From NCBI RefSeq assembly GCF_014279775.1, contig NZ_CP047961.1, positions 310,001 through 374,000 on the forward strand: a DNA stretch of 64,000 nt, in the 5' to 3' direction. This stretch comes from Synechococcus sp. PROS-9-1 (lineage in GTDB: Bacteria; Cyanobacteriota; Cyanobacteriia; PCC-6307; Cyanobiaceae). Below, piece by piece: positions 11,372 through 19,432 of this stretch; position 1 is the first letter of the stretch; each line of letters starts with the position of its first letter. A program made the translations under genes and the position numbers. The notes under the pieces are model-generated. The model worked only from the letters and a program-made list of their open reading frames with translations, was not told the origin of the DNA and searched no databases.

Positions 11372-11499
11372 TCATCGAACGGATCGTCGAGGTTTTTGGA
11401 TGGAGGGCCAAAGGCTGTGTACACCCCCAATCCTGTTAACCCAAGCAGGGCTGCCAGCACGGCAATCGCCACTGACATGGCCGGGGACGAACTTTCCAT
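11359..11499 (-). CDS. psbN: PsbN, photosystem II assembly/repair protein
   Basis: 46-codon gene. The translation begins [18 protein letters not shown] and continues [27 protein letters not shown], the typical PsbN pattern: one membrane helix, then the [17 protein letters not shown]-type tail. In plants PsbN is needed for assembly and repair of photosystem II and is not a stable subunit. As in other cyanobacteria and chloroplasts it lies opposite and upstream of psbH, with divergent starts 86 bases apart. Confidence 0.95.
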
Positions 11500-11585
11500 C
11501 ACAACTCTCCACAGGATCGACGCCTTTACGGGTCGGAGCCCCTACAGTATCGAGACTTAATTCCACCCGAGACTTCAGCGCTGCC

Positions 11586-11792
11586 ATGGCTCAACGCACT
11601 CGTCTGGGCGATTTGCTCCGCCCCCTGAATTCGGAATACGGCAAGGTTGTCCCTGGCTGGGGAACGACACCGGTAATGGGCATTTTTATGGCCCTGTTCC
11701 TTGTGTTCCTGCTGATCATTCTTCAGCTGTACAACAAGTCACTGATCCTTGAAGGAATCAATGTCAACTGGAATGGCTTAGGTCTCGGCTGA
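11586..11792 (+). CDS. psbH: Photosystem II reaction center protein H
   Basis: 68 residues: basic N-terminal segment [19 protein letters not shown], one transmembrane helix ([21 protein letters not shown]) and short tail [16 protein letters not shown]. PsbH stabilises D1/CP47 and bicarbonate binding in photosystem II. The ATG at 11586 is chosen because homologues begin MAQRT; an upstream in-frame extension reads through the psbN/psbH promoter region. tatA follows after nine bases. Confidence 0.96.
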
Positions 11793-11801
11793 CATCAGGT
11801 C

Positions 11802-12080
11802 ATGAATGTTTTCGGCATTGGACTGCCAGAGATGGCCGTCATCGCGGCGGTCGCTCTCTTGGTGTTTGGACCTAAACGGCTCCCTGAGTTCGGCCGTACC
11901 CTTGGAAAAACACTGAAGGGGTTTCAGTCGGCTTCCAAGGAATTTGAACGCGAAATTAATAAGGCTATGGCTGAACCTGAACCCGTAGCGGATCAGGACA
12001 AAGCTTTAGAAGCATCAGCTGAAACTGTTGTCTCTCCAGTGGTTGCGCCAAAATCAGAGCCAACATCCCCTTCCGATTGA
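11802..12080 (+). CDS. tatA: Sec-independent (Tat) translocase protein TatA/E
   Basis: 92 residues. A short membrane helix with the conserved GIGLPEMAVIAAVALLVFGPKRLPEFGR is followed by an amphipathic helix (GKTLKGFQSASKEFEREI) and an acidic, proline-rich tail. TatA oligomers make the passage for folded proteins across the thylakoid and plasma membranes. It lies between psbH and pth on the same strand with very short gaps, suggesting one transcript. Confidence 0.93.
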   Translation: MNVFGIGLPEMAVIAAVALLVFGPKRLPEFGRTLGKTLKGFQSASKEFEREINKAMAEPEPVADQDKALEASAETVVSPVVAPKSEPTSPSD

Positions 12081-12084
12081 GTCG

Positions 12085-12708
12085 ATGAATCGCGGTGATC
12101 TCCGCTTAGTGGTGGGGTTGGGGAACCCAGGCAACCGCTACGCCAACACACGACATAACGTTGGCTTCATGGTCTTGGAACGTCTGGCTTCTCGGGAGGG
12201 TGGCGGCTTCCGTTCCATTCCCAAGCTCCAAGGTCAGCTTGCTGATCTGGGTGCTGGGGACAAGCGATTGCGGTTGTTGATGCCCCAAACCTTCATGAAC
12301 GACAGCGGGCGCTCGATTCGGTCTGCATTGGATTGGTTTGGGTTTGAGCTGCATCAGCTCTTGGTCCTCGTCGACGATATGGATCTGCCGCTTGGACGTT
12401 TACGTTTGCGGGCCCGCGGGTCTGCTGGTGGCCATAACGGCCTTAAAAGCACCATTCAGCATCTCGGCACGCAGGATTTTGCGCGTCTGCGGATTGGAAT
12501 CGGTGCACCCGGACAAAATCCCAGTGAGCGCAAGGCACGAACGGTGTCGCACGTGCTGGGAAGTTTCAGTCGTGATGAGGAGCTCCTTCTCGACAAGGTT
12601 CTGTTGGAGGTCGTTGATGGTTTGGAGAGGATTCAGCGGCAAGGTCTCGATCTGGCAGGGAATCACATCAATGGGCTTCAGCTGGCTCCCACCAGCACTG
12701 AGGCGTGA
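12085..12708 (+). CDS. pth: Peptidyl-tRNA hydrolase
   Basis: 207 residues. The N-terminal VVGLGNPGNRYANTRHNVGF carries the family's conserved Asn and catalytic His; FMNDSG, DDMDLPLGRLRLR and GSAGGHNGLKS follow. The enzyme releases tRNA from prematurely freed peptidyl-tRNA. The ATG at 12085 (MNRGDLRLVVG) sits four bases after the tatA stop; an upstream start would overlap tatA in another frame. The stop overlaps the ATG of the next gene (TGATG), indicating translational coupling. Confidence 0.96.
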   Translation: MNRGDLRLVVGLGNPGNRYANTRHNVGFMVLERLASREGGGFRSIPKLQGQLADLGAGDKRLRLLMPQTFMNDSGRSIRSALDWFGFELHQLLVLVDDMDLPLGRLRLRARGSAGGHNGLKSTIQHLGTQDFARLRIGIGAPGQNPSERKARTVSHVLGSFSRDEELLLDKVLLEVVDGLERIQRQGLDLAGNHINGLQLAPTSTEA

Positions 12709-12965
12709 TGGCAGCGCTACCCGTTACTACCGCCCATCTGCGGGTTCAACGCCAGAGTTTTGCGGATCAATGTTTGGAAGGAGACGTCCGGGCCGGAGGC
12801 TTCAATTGGCAGTTCAGCTGGTTTTTTGATCGTGGTGAGCTGAGTGTGGAGCCCTCTCTGGGGCGAGCTTTGATTCAAGACGCGCTCCTGCGTTTTCTTG
12901 TGAAATCTGACTATGACCTTGAGCCGGGAGGGGACTACACCTTCACGGTGAGGGCCCGGTTTTGA
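12708..12965 (+). CDS. DUF3146 family protein
   Basis: 85-residue soluble protein. The pattern GEFxWxFxW/RGELxVEPSLGRALI and a C-terminal YDLEPGGDYTFTVRARF resemble the cyanobacterial DUF3146 family as I remember it. No catalytic motif is visible. The ATG overlaps the pth stop. The 3' end overlaps by 23 bases with the convergent RuvC-fold gene on the minus strand. Function unknown. Confidence 0.7.
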   Translation: MAALPVTTAHLRVQRQSFADQCLEGDVRAGGFNWQFSWFFDRGELSVEPSLGRALIQDALLRFLVKSDYDLEPGGDYTFTVRARF

Positions 12966-13395
12966 GGGGATCGGGACCTGGCCATTGCAAAGGCCGATCT
13001 AAATAATCTTCGAGGATCACGAGTGCGGCGATGGCGTCGAGATCGCCATATGGGATGCGCAGGCCCGCAGGAAGCAAGCGTTTCCAGCCCCGTGAAGGCC
13101 ATAACTGCCAGTAACGCTCTCGGGCTCGCAGGGTGGTCCCGGTTTCGTCCACGACGCGGACCTTCAGGCTTGAGGGAAGTTGTTGTTGCCAGATCGTGCT
13201 GCTGGTGCCATCACCGATCACCAGCTCATCAATCTGAGCTGACGTCCCCTGAGCCTCCTCCATCCAGGCGCGAAGCTGCTCAAGGACCTCAGTGCTGGGG
13301 ATCACCCTGCCTTGAAGCACGGTGTTCGTGGCGGTGTCTGCTAGCAGCAACCCACATTTGCTTCGACCGGGATCCAGGGCTACGACGCGTTTCAT
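12943..13395 (-). CDS. RuvC/YqgF-fold nuclease-like protein
   Basis: 150 residues. The N-terminal VVALDPGRSKCGLLLAD is the first strand and acidic residue of an RNase H/RuvC fold; ELVIGDG and VRVVDE supply the later acidic positions, and YGDLDAIAALVILEDYL the last helix. It is related to, but distinct from, the YqgF pre-16S rRNA nuclease. The start overlaps the stop of the DUF3084 gene by four bases (ATGA), so the two are coupled. Substrate unknown. Confidence 0.75.
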   Translation of the reverse strand: MKRVVALDPGRSKCGLLLADTATNTVLQGRVIPSTEVLEQLRAWMEEAQGTSAQIDELVIGDGTSSTIWQQQLPSSLKVRVVDETGTTLRARERYWQLWPSRGWKRLLPAGLRIPYGDLDAIAALVILEDYLDRPLQWPGPDPLKTGPSP

Positions 13396-14522
13396 TGGCT
13401 GAGGCGCAACTGAATGGCGATCGGATCTGCCGTTTCGCTGCGCCGTAAAGCGACCGCTTCCAGCGCAGTGAGTCCTCCGTTGCGGTCGATCAGCTCTTGG
13501 CCAAGCGCATTGATGGCACTGCCATCAAATTGCAGGCCCTTGCTGAGAGAACCGCGTCTTTGCACCTCGGCCAAGGTGGAGGCAAGGAGAAGGTTCAGTC
13601 GGTTGCGTACGGCTTCTGGGTCACGTTCATTGCTCGCGAGGGTGGTGCGGGCTAACACCTCACCCTCCCTGGTTACCGTGACATTGGGGCGCACTTCAGG
13701 GAAGGCGTACACAACGGTTTCGCCAAGGAGCACATTGGCTGCTGAGCGGATGTTCACAACCCAGGTTCCAGGTTTGCGAATCGTTTGCTCCAAGCGCTGG
13801 ATATCGGGTCGAGGAACCAGCAGGAGCTGGCGCTCAACCGGTTGGCCAGGAAGCACTTTTTGATAGGCCTGAAGATTGGCGTCTCGCAGTAGCTGATCAA
13901 TGACCGCTTTTGCCTGATCGGGGCGTTCGAGCTTCAGGGTCGCGGTGGCAAGTGGCTGACCGCTGCTAATGGCGACGTTTCCGCGCCGCAGCGCTAAGAG
14001 AGAGTCTTCCAGTTGATTGAGTTCCTTCTCGCCACTACGAATTTGCGAGCGCACGGCCGAGAGTTCCTGCTCGGTGCGTTGGATCTCAACATCTTTCGCA
14101 TCCACGTCTTGGCTCAATCGCTGCCGCTCCTCTTCTAAGGATCGGGTTTGTTCCTGGAGGGGCTTGAGGGTGCGACGCAGTTCTGCCGCTCGCTGTTGGG
14201 CCGTTGTGAGCTCTTTGCCGGCTTGCTTCTGAGCGCGTTTGCTTGTTTTGAGGTCGGCGCGACTGCTCCGCAATTTGGATTCGAGAGCATTGAGTTCAAA
14301 CAGGCCGACCCTCAGCTGCCGACTCACCAACAGCAAGAGTCCAAGGGAAAGCGCACTAATCAGGCTGCCCGTTAACACCGTAATCACCACTGCCGTGCGC
14401 TTCGGACGCAGTCCAAGCAAGCTCAGCCGAGCTTTCCCTACGCGAGAGCCAAGGCGGTCTCCCAGAGTGGAGAGCACGCCTCCAAGCACAAGCAAAGCGA
14501 GAAGTAGAAACCAACCGGTCAC
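13392..14522 (-). CDS. DUF3084 coiled-coil membrane protein
   Basis: 376 residues. A first hydrophobic helix (MTGWFLLLALLVLGGVLS) and a second (VVITVLTGSLISALSLGLLLLV, near residue 50) are followed by a long coiled coil (about 75-165, rich in L, E, K, Q: LESKLRSSRADLKTSKRAQK) and a mixed alpha/beta C-terminal domain. This is the cyanobacterial DUF3084 architecture, function unknown. It is 51 bases downstream of ntcA and overlaps the following RuvC-fold gene, so a ntcA-DUF3084-RuvC-like transcript is plausible. Confidence 0.85.
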   Translation of the reverse strand: MTGWFLLLALLVLGGVLSTLGDRLGSRVGKARLSLLGLRPKRTAVVITVLTGSLISALSLGLLLLVSRQLRVGLFELNALESKLRSSRADLKTSKRAQKQAGKELTTAQQRAAELRRTLKPLQEQTRSLEEERQRLSQDVDAKDVEIQRTEQELSAVRSQIRSGEKELNQLEDSLLALRRGNVAISSGQPLATATLKLERPDQAKAVIDQLLRDANLQAYQKVLPGQPVERQLLLVPRPDIQRLEQTIRKPGTWVVNIRSAANVLLGETVVYAFPEVRPNVTVTREGEVLARTTLASNERDPEAVRNRLNLLLASTLAEVQRRGSLSKGLQFDGSAINALGQELIDRNGGLTALEAVALRRSETADPIAIQLRLSQ

Positions 14523-14573
14523 GGAGAATGAAGGATCAGAGTTCGGACGTGAGCTCCATCTTCACCTGAATGG

Positions 14574-15308
14574 TCAGCTGAACCGTTTGGCTAGAGCGAT
14601 TGGATCGAGAACAGTGATCTTTTTGCGATCGATATCGACAAGGCTCGATGACTTGAGGTCCCCAAGGAGACGAGTGATTGTCACGCGTGTGGAACCGATG
14701 GCCTCGGCGATGGCTTGGTGTGAAAGGCGTAGGTCGATGGTGATGCCACGTTGACCAGGCACGCCGAAATCTCGACACAGCACCAGCAGAAAACTCACCA
14801 GCCGAGATGACATGTCCCGATGGGTGAGGGTTTCGATCATCGTTTCGGTCTGAAGAATCCTGCTGGACAGACCCTGCAACAACAGCAAGCCAACACTGGT
14901 GTCAGCTTCGATAGCCTGCCGAACAGATGTGGCTGGAGCCGTCACCATCTCCACTCTTGTGAAAGCGATTGAGTGGTAGAAGCGATCAGAGCGGTGACCT
15001 GTTAGTAACGACAGAACCCCAAACAAACTGTTTTCACGTAACAAGGCAACAGTGATTTCCTCTCCAGATTCGTAAACCCTGGAGAGGCGGACGGCACCTC
15101 GTCGAATGAGATAGACCTTTTCAGCAGGGTCGCCAGGGAAAAAGATGGTTTTCCCACGCTCCACCATCTCGGTATTGGCACCATCGAGTCCCCGAATAAC
15201 GTCTTGAAGGGTGCGGCTGGCTGGAACCGAGGGGCTTCCGAAGTTCGAGCCCACCGGGCGAATTGTTGGTGGTGCGTAGCGGCTGAAGCCGCGGCTGACC
15301 TCGCCCAT
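14574..15308 (-). CDS. ntcA: Global nitrogen regulator NtcA
   Basis: 244 residues, CRP/FNR family. A cyclic-nucleotide-like effector domain ([40 protein letters not shown]), which in NtcA binds 2-oxoglutarate, is followed by a dimerisation helix and a winged helix-turn-helix ([21 protein letters not shown], residues about 195-216) whose recognition helix matches NtcA. It controls nitrogen assimilation genes at GTA-N8-TAC sites. An NtcA-type promoter lies immediately upstream (separate entry), implying autoregulation. rph lies upstream and a DUF3084 gene downstream. Confidence 0.97.
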   Translation of the reverse strand: MGEVSRGFSRYAPPTIRPVGSNFGSPSVPASRTLQDVIRGLDGANTEMVERGKTIFFPGDPAEKVYLIRRGAVRLSRVYESGEEITVALLRENSLFGVLSLLTGHRSDRFYHSIAFTRVEMVTAPATSVRQAIEADTSVGLLLLQGLSSRILQTETMIETLTHRDMSSRLVSFLLVLCRDFGVPGQRGITIDLRLSHQAIAEAIGSTRVTITRLLGDLKSSSLVDIDRKKITVLDPIALAKRFS

Positions 15309-15329
15309 GGTCCCTACTCGTACTTCGGG

Positions 15330-15371
15330 ATGCTATGGATCAGCCCCTCCTGCTCATGTAGCAAGGAACAC
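15330..15371 (-). promoter_or_regulatory. Predicted NtcA-activated promoter of ntcA
   Basis: Read on the minus strand: GTG (15371-15369), eight bases, TAC (15360-15358), exactly 22 bases, then TAGCAT (15335-15330). The known NtcA class II promoter is GTA-N8-TAC, about 22 bases, then TAN3T. One half-site base differs (GTG for GTA); the other half-site, the spacing and the -10 match. The -10 lies about 21 bases before the ntcA ATG, so the leader would be very short. Confidence 0.6.
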
Positions 15372-15385
15372 GAAACTCCGCATTT

Positions 15386-16111
15386 TCACCTAGCGGAGAG
15401 CGCCGTTCTTTGATCGTTCATGATCTGCTTCAGGCCAGGCTCGGCTAGGTCAAGAAGGGCATTGAGCTGGTCACGGCTAAAAGGAGCTCCTTCCGCAGTG
15501 CCCTGCAGCTCCAGCAAATGCCCTTCTTCGTTCATCACGATGTTGAGATCCACATCGGCTTGGCTGTCTTCGCTGTAGTCGAGATCGAGAAGGGGGCGAT
15601 TGTGGATCACGCCAACGGAGACGGCGGCCACCTGGGATTGGACAGGGTTGGTGTTGAGGACCCCTTGTTGAACAAGACGCTCACAGGCGCGTTGAAGCGC
15701 GACCCAAGATCCGCTGATCGCAGCGGTGCGGGTGCCTGCATCCGCCTGAATCACATCGCAATCGATTCTCAACGTGTTTTCGCCGAGAGCTTCCATGTTG
15801 ATGGCTGCGCGCAGGCTGCGGCCGATTAGGCGCTGAATCTCTTGGGTGCGTCCGCTCAATTTGAGCAGTTCTCTGTTTTGACGCTCCGGAGTTGATCCAG
15901 GCAGGAGTCGGTATTCGGCGCTGAGCCACCCCTTGCCTTGATCTTTGCGCCAGCGAGGCACCCCTTCTTGATGACAAACGCTGCAAAGAACAGCGGTGCG
16001 TCCGCTGTGGATGATCACTGAACTCAGGGCAAATCCCATGGGATCCCAGCTGATCGAGAAGGGGCGAAGGTCGCCCGGCTGACGTCCGTCATTGCGAGAG
16101 GTATCGGTCAT
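15386..16111 (-). CDS. rph: Ribonuclease PH
   Basis: 241 residues. The 3'-to-5' phosphorolytic exoribonuclease that trims tRNA 3' ends. Seen: [18 protein letters not shown] near residue 28, [39 protein letters not shown] at about 95-135 (the phosphate and metal site region, shown in parts: [19 protein letters not shown]) and a C-terminal helix. Length is as usual. It lies just upstream of the ntcA promoter and on the same strand. Confidence 0.95.
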   Translation of the reverse strand: MTDTSRNDGRQPGDLRPFSISWDPMGFALSSVIIHSGRTAVLCSVCHQEGVPRWRKDQGKGWLSAEYRLLPGSTPERQNRELLKLSGRTQEIQRLIGRSLRAAINMEALGENTLRIDCDVIQADAGTRTAAISGSWVALQRACERLVQQGVLNTNPVQSQVAAVSVGVIHNRPLLDLDYSEDSQADVDLNIVMNEEGHLLELQGTAEGAPFSRDQLNALLDLAEPGLKQIMNDQRTALSAR

Positions 16112-16245
16112 AAGCCCAGGGTGCGGAGGTGCTTTGAGCCTGCCAGTTGGCTTGGCACACCATGGATGGTGTTAAAACACTTGTGCATTCGATTTTCACC
16201 GCTAGATTCATCCACATCCGGATTTGCCGGACCTCGGCGAATGTG

Positions 16246-16854
16246 ATGACCATCAGCCTCAGCCCTCTCCATCATTCCCGTGAGCCGCGCACTGGTGACC
16301 ACAGGACTCTCGAGCAAGCAGGGCTTCGAAGACTTCCCTCAGTAGAGGCTCGTCCACCCCTGCGTTTGGTAGCTCCAGAAGGGCAGCTCCAGGTGCATAC
16401 CGCCTCATTTCGGGGGAGCTTTTCTGGTGTGCTGAGCCAGGCGCTGCGGACGGCAGGCCTGGGTAGCAATGTCTTGATCGCCCAGTTCCTCAAGGGTGGT
16501 GTGGGCCAAGGGCCCGAGAGCCGCCTCACCCTGTGCGATCGACTTCGATGGTTGAGGCCTTCCGTGACGGAATGCCTTTCAGAGGAAGCTTCTAGCCGCG
16601 ATGATGAGGTCAAGGAGGCTGTTCAGTCGGTCTGGGAGATCTGCAAAACCCATCTCTTGGAAGGCACGTTGGACCAACTCGTGCTGGATGAGATTGGCTT
16701 GGCGATCGAGCTGGGCTATCTGAGCCATGAGGATGTCTTGTCGGTGTTGGAGCAAAGGCCATCAGCCATGGATGTGATCGTGACGGGGCCGGCGATCCCT
16801 GCAGAGATGATGGAGATGGCTGATCAAGTCACGGAATTGCGTAGAGGTTTCTAA
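16246..16854 (+). CDS. CobO/BtuR-like P-loop-fold protein lacking the Walker A motif
   Basis: About 202 residues. The C-terminal half matches cob(I)alamin adenosyltransferases of the CobO/BtuR type: LVLDEIGLAIELGYL followed by VIVTGPAIPAEMMEMADQVTE. After the first strand (LQVHTASF), however, the loop reads RGSFSGVLSQALRTAG where CobO has GxGKGKTTAA, so the phosphate-binding lysine is missing; the next stretch SNVLIAQFLKGG is normal. ATP-dependent adenosyl transfer is therefore doubtful. The ATG at 16246 is favoured; upstream in-frame residues look non-coding. The stop overlaps the dcd start (TAATG), so the two are co-translated. Confidence 0.75.
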   Translation: MTISLSPLHHSREPRTGDHRTLEQAGLRRLPSVEARPPLRLVAPEGQLQVHTASFRGSFSGVLSQALRTAGLGSNVLIAQFLKGGVGQGPESRLTLCDRLRWLRPSVTECLSEEASSRDDEVKEAVQSVWEICKTHLLEGTLDQLVLDEIGLAIELGYLSHEDVLSVLEQRPSAMDVIVTGPAIPAEMMEMADQVTELRRGF

Positions 16855-17447
16855 TGCTGAAGAACGATCGCTGGATTACGGATCAGGCTGATGCAGGGAT
16901 GCTCGAGCCTTTCCAAAATGGATTAGTGCGCCATCTAGATCCGGATCAACGGAAAAGTCCGGTTCTTAGTTTTGGCTGCTCTTCTTATGGGTACGACTTG
17001 AGGCTTTCGCCTAAGGAGTTTTTGATTTTTCGCCATGTTCCTGGCACGATCATGAATCCCAAGCGATTCAACCCTGACAACCTTGAATCAACCCCCATTC
17101 ATCATGACGAGGATGGGGACTATTTCATCCTTCCGGCGCATTCGTATGGCCTCGGTGTTGCCCTCGAAAAGATGCGAGTGCCACCCAACATCACGGTCAT
17201 TTGTCTTGGCAAGAGCACCTATGCCCGTTTAGGCATCATTGTGAATACGACTCCGGCAGAGGCTGGCTGGGAAGGTCATCTCACCTTGGAATTTAGTAAT
17301 AGTTCTGGTGCTGATTGTCGTATTTACGCCAATGAAGGGATCTGCCAGTTGTTGTTTTTTGAAGGGGATCCTTGTGAAACCACCTACAGCGACCGACAAG
17401 GTAAATATCAGCATCAACCCGAGCGGGTGACGCTGGCCAAGGTTTAA
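16854..17447 (+). CDS. dcd: dCTP deaminase
   Basis: 197 residues of the dUTPase/dCTP-deaminase fold. Seen: SSYGYDLRLS, LEKMRVPPNITVICLGKSTYARLGI and the conserved TPAEAGWEGHLTLEFSN with the catalytic Glu region. The enzyme makes dUMP precursor dUTP for thymidylate synthesis, which fits the neighbouring thyX converging from the other side. The start overlaps the stop of the CobO-like gene. Confidence 0.95.
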   Translation: MLKNDRWITDQADAGMLEPFQNGLVRHLDPDQRKSPVLSFGCSSYGYDLRLSPKEFLIFRHVPGTIMNPKRFNPDNLESTPIHHDEDGDYFILPAHSYGLGVALEKMRVPPNITVICLGKSTYARLGIIVNTTPAEAGWEGHLTLEFSNSSGADCRIYANEGICQLLFFEGDPCETTYSDRQGKYQHQPERVTLAKV

Positions 17448-17485
17448 ATCAAGCTGAATTCAGAGATGAATGATGATTGTTAATT

Positions 17486-17503
17486 CCTAAAATTGTTTTT
17501 AGG
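17486..17503. terminator. AT-rich stem-loop between convergent dcd and thyX
   Basis: CCTAAAA, loop TTGT, TTTTAGG: a perfect 7-bp stem at the junction of the two convergent genes, overlapping the thyX stop. It lacks a clear T-tract on either strand beyond the stem, so termination activity is a guess from position only. Confidence 0.35.
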
Positions 17504-18251
17504 GAGCAAGCCGGGCTTTATGCAATCTTGTCTTTTCGTACCAAGTTGCAAATTCTGGAGTCCAAGCTTTGAGATGGGGCCACATCAAATCGCAGAGTTC
17601 GCGGATTTCTTGCTGGGCATCGAGCTTGGCGCGTAGATCCATGAAATGCAGGAAGGCCCTGAGCGTGAAACTCACCACGAAATGTTGCCTGTAATCGAAG
17701 GGGAGGATGCCGCGAGCATGTTCTTCCGCAAAGCCCGCCTGAAGCAATTCCTGATACCGCTCGGCGCTGATTTTGCAGTGGTTTAAATCTTTTTGGCGTT
17801 CAGCCTCGCTGTAGAGGTATTTCTTGCCCTTGCGGTCGCTGTACTCACCAACGGGGCGCAGATAAAACACCTCTTCGAGATCGAGTTCTCCAAGTGCAGC
17901 CCTACAGATGCGATCGCCTGTGTAGCGCATGGATTGAACATCAAAACTGACGCCCACCCGGTGCGTCCGCGCCTGTTGCATCACGGAATGAGGAAACCAG
18001 CCCACGTTCAACACAATCTGGGCATGCTCCATGGGCCCGTAATGCCCCCGTTCTCCCGCTAGGAGGCGTTTGACGCAGATTTCGCCTGCTTTGGTCTCAT
18101 CCGGCCATTGCTCGCGATCGCCCGCGACGAAGCCCTCGCTGTAGTCCTGGTGCATTCCCACATACACGCACTGTTGCGGATTCGGGGTTGCGGCAATCAG
18201 GTCAACTCGAAAACGAGAGTCCATTGGTGTCGTCTGCGATGAACTGTTCAT
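17499..18251 (-). CDS. thyX: Flavin-dependent thymidylate synthase
   Basis: 250 residues. ThyX converts dUMP to dTMP using FAD and methylene-tetrahydrofolate. The signature region reads RTHRVGVSFDVQSMRYTG; canonical ThyX has RHR-x7-S, and here the corresponding Ser is one residue further on, a variant spacing. HYGPMEHAQ (substrate-side His) and the C-terminal FLHFMDLRAKLDAQQEIRE region are present. The convergent dcd supplies the dUTP branch of the same pathway. The downstream end of the txlA-like gene is eight bases from the start, so both may share a transcript. Confidence 0.93.
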   Translation of the reverse strand: MNSSSQTTPMDSRFRVDLIAATPNPQQCVYVGMHQDYSEGFVAGDREQWPDETKAGEICVKRLLAGERGHYGPMEHAQIVLNVGWFPHSVMQQARTHRVGVSFDVQSMRYTGDRICRAALGELDLEEVFYLRPVGEYSDRKGKKYLYSEAERQKDLNHCKISAERYQELLQAGFAEEHARGILPFDYRQHFVVSFTLRAFLHFMDLRAKLDAQQEIRELCDLMWPHLKAWTPEFATWYEKTRLHKARLAP

Positions 18252-18258
18252 GCTTTGT

Positions 18259-18804
18259 CTAGCTGTGGCTGCGGGGGCCTGGGCTTGAAACCGTCTCAGC
18301 AGCGGTCACGCTGCTGATGGAACCAACTCCTGCAAGCTGAGGCAGCGGCTCATTATTAATCAATGCAACCGCCAATGATTCCAGTTGGTCTGCTGTTCTC
18401 GCTCCAAGCGAACGGCCGCGCATCACACCGTCGGCTGAAAATAAATTGAGCTGTGGAATCCCTGTGACGTCATACCGGTCGATCAAATCCAGCCAGCGTG
18501 GGTTGTCGATATTCACCAGAACAACGTCAAGTTGATCGGCATGATTCTGTTCCGTTTGGAGCATCGCGGGTGCCATGGCTTGGCAGGCCTCACACCAATC
18601 GGCGTAAAACTCCAGCACGGTGGGCCGGGAGTTGTTGAGGGCGACCTCAGGATCCAGCGATTGCCTGGCCAGCTGGTCGAGAGGTGCTTCCTGGTTGAGA
18701 CCGTTGCGCAGCAGAAATAATCCAGCAGCGAGGACCAGTGCCGTCATGAGCAGCAACCCCTTTTGCAAGGGGGTCAGGGTGGCGGGGGCGGAACTGCCGG
18801 TCAT
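18259..18804 (-). CDS. Membrane-anchored thioredoxin-like protein (TxlA/HCF164 type)
   Basis: 181 residues. One N-terminal membrane anchor (GLLLMTALVLAAGLFLL, residues about 15-31), then a thioredoxin fold with the redox centre FYADWCEACQAMAP (CxxC near residue 72) and the cis-proline region VTGIPQLNLF. TxlA/HCF164 proteins pass reducing power across the thylakoid membrane for cytochrome b6f and photosystem assembly. Family assignment is by architecture; the exact partner is not shown here. It is followed closely by thyX. Confidence 0.85.
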   Translation of the reverse strand: MTGSSAPATLTPLQKGLLLMTALVLAAGLFLLRNGLNQEAPLDQLARQSLDPEVALNNSRPTVLEFYADWCEACQAMAPAMLQTEQNHADQLDVVLVNIDNPRWLDLIDRYDVTGIPQLNLFSADGVMRGRSLGARTADQLESLAVALINNEPLPQLAGVGSISSVTAAETVSSPGPRSHS

Positions 18805-18934
18805 GCCGGGAAGACTTGAATGGTTTTACTTTGGCAGGCTGTTGGGTGTGTTGTTGCTAGCGTCTGAAAGCCAATTCCGTTGTTGTGATCTGCTTTCTCG
18901 CTGATTTCATCAGTCAACCGTTGGCTCCTTGCTG

Positions 18935-19432
18935 ATGTCTCTTCTTCGTTTCCTCGTCCTGCCGCTGCGGGCCCCCTTGCTGCTTGTGCTGTTTGGTGTT
19001 GCAGTTTTCCTTGGCCATCACTGGTCGATCGAGAGCGAGCATTTGATTGCTCTGCAAAATGTGTCTCCCGCCCTGTTCTGGACGGTGGAGGTGTTGCAAT
19101 CGCTCGTGATTGTGCTCTTCTGCACGATGCCAGATCTTCTTCTTCGCCAGCTGTCGTTATTGATGGCCTCTAGCCGGGTGCTCAGCCTGATCACCACCCT
19201 TCTGCTTGTGATCATGGTGGGCCTCTATCTGCTCAGTCTGAGCTTGCTTTCCGATGTGTTGATCTTGGCGTCTGCCACCTTGCTGGCCCGTCTGGACCTC
19301 ACCCGGATCAAGGTGGTGCCTCCACCTCAGGTCATGGCCTTTTGGTTGTCGGCGTTGGTGCTTGTGGGCATCTGGTTGGGTCAGGATCTGCCGAATCCCC
19401 TTGCATCAGCTGTCGCAGCGGTCGGGACCTAA
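18935..19432 (+). CDS. Four-helix membrane protein of unknown function
   Basis: 165 residues, with about four hydrophobic segments (LRAPLLLVLFGVAVFLG; VLQSLVIVLFCTMPDLLL; LITTLLLVIMVGLYLLSLSL; VMAFWLSALVLVGIWLG). No catalytic motif seen. The ATG at 18935 is favoured over upstream TTG/CTG codons. The 3' end overlaps the convergent lytic transglycosylase gene by 27 bases. Looks like a conserved picocyanobacterial protein, but I do not recognise the family. Confidence 0.75.
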   Translation: MSLLRFLVLPLRAPLLLVLFGVAVFLGHHWSIESEHLIALQNVSPALFWTVEVLQSLVIVLFCTMPDLLLRQLSLLMASSRVLSLITTLLLVIMVGLYLLSLSLLSDVLILASATLLARLDLTRIKVVPPPQVMAFWLSALVLVGIWLGQDLPNPLASAVAAVGT

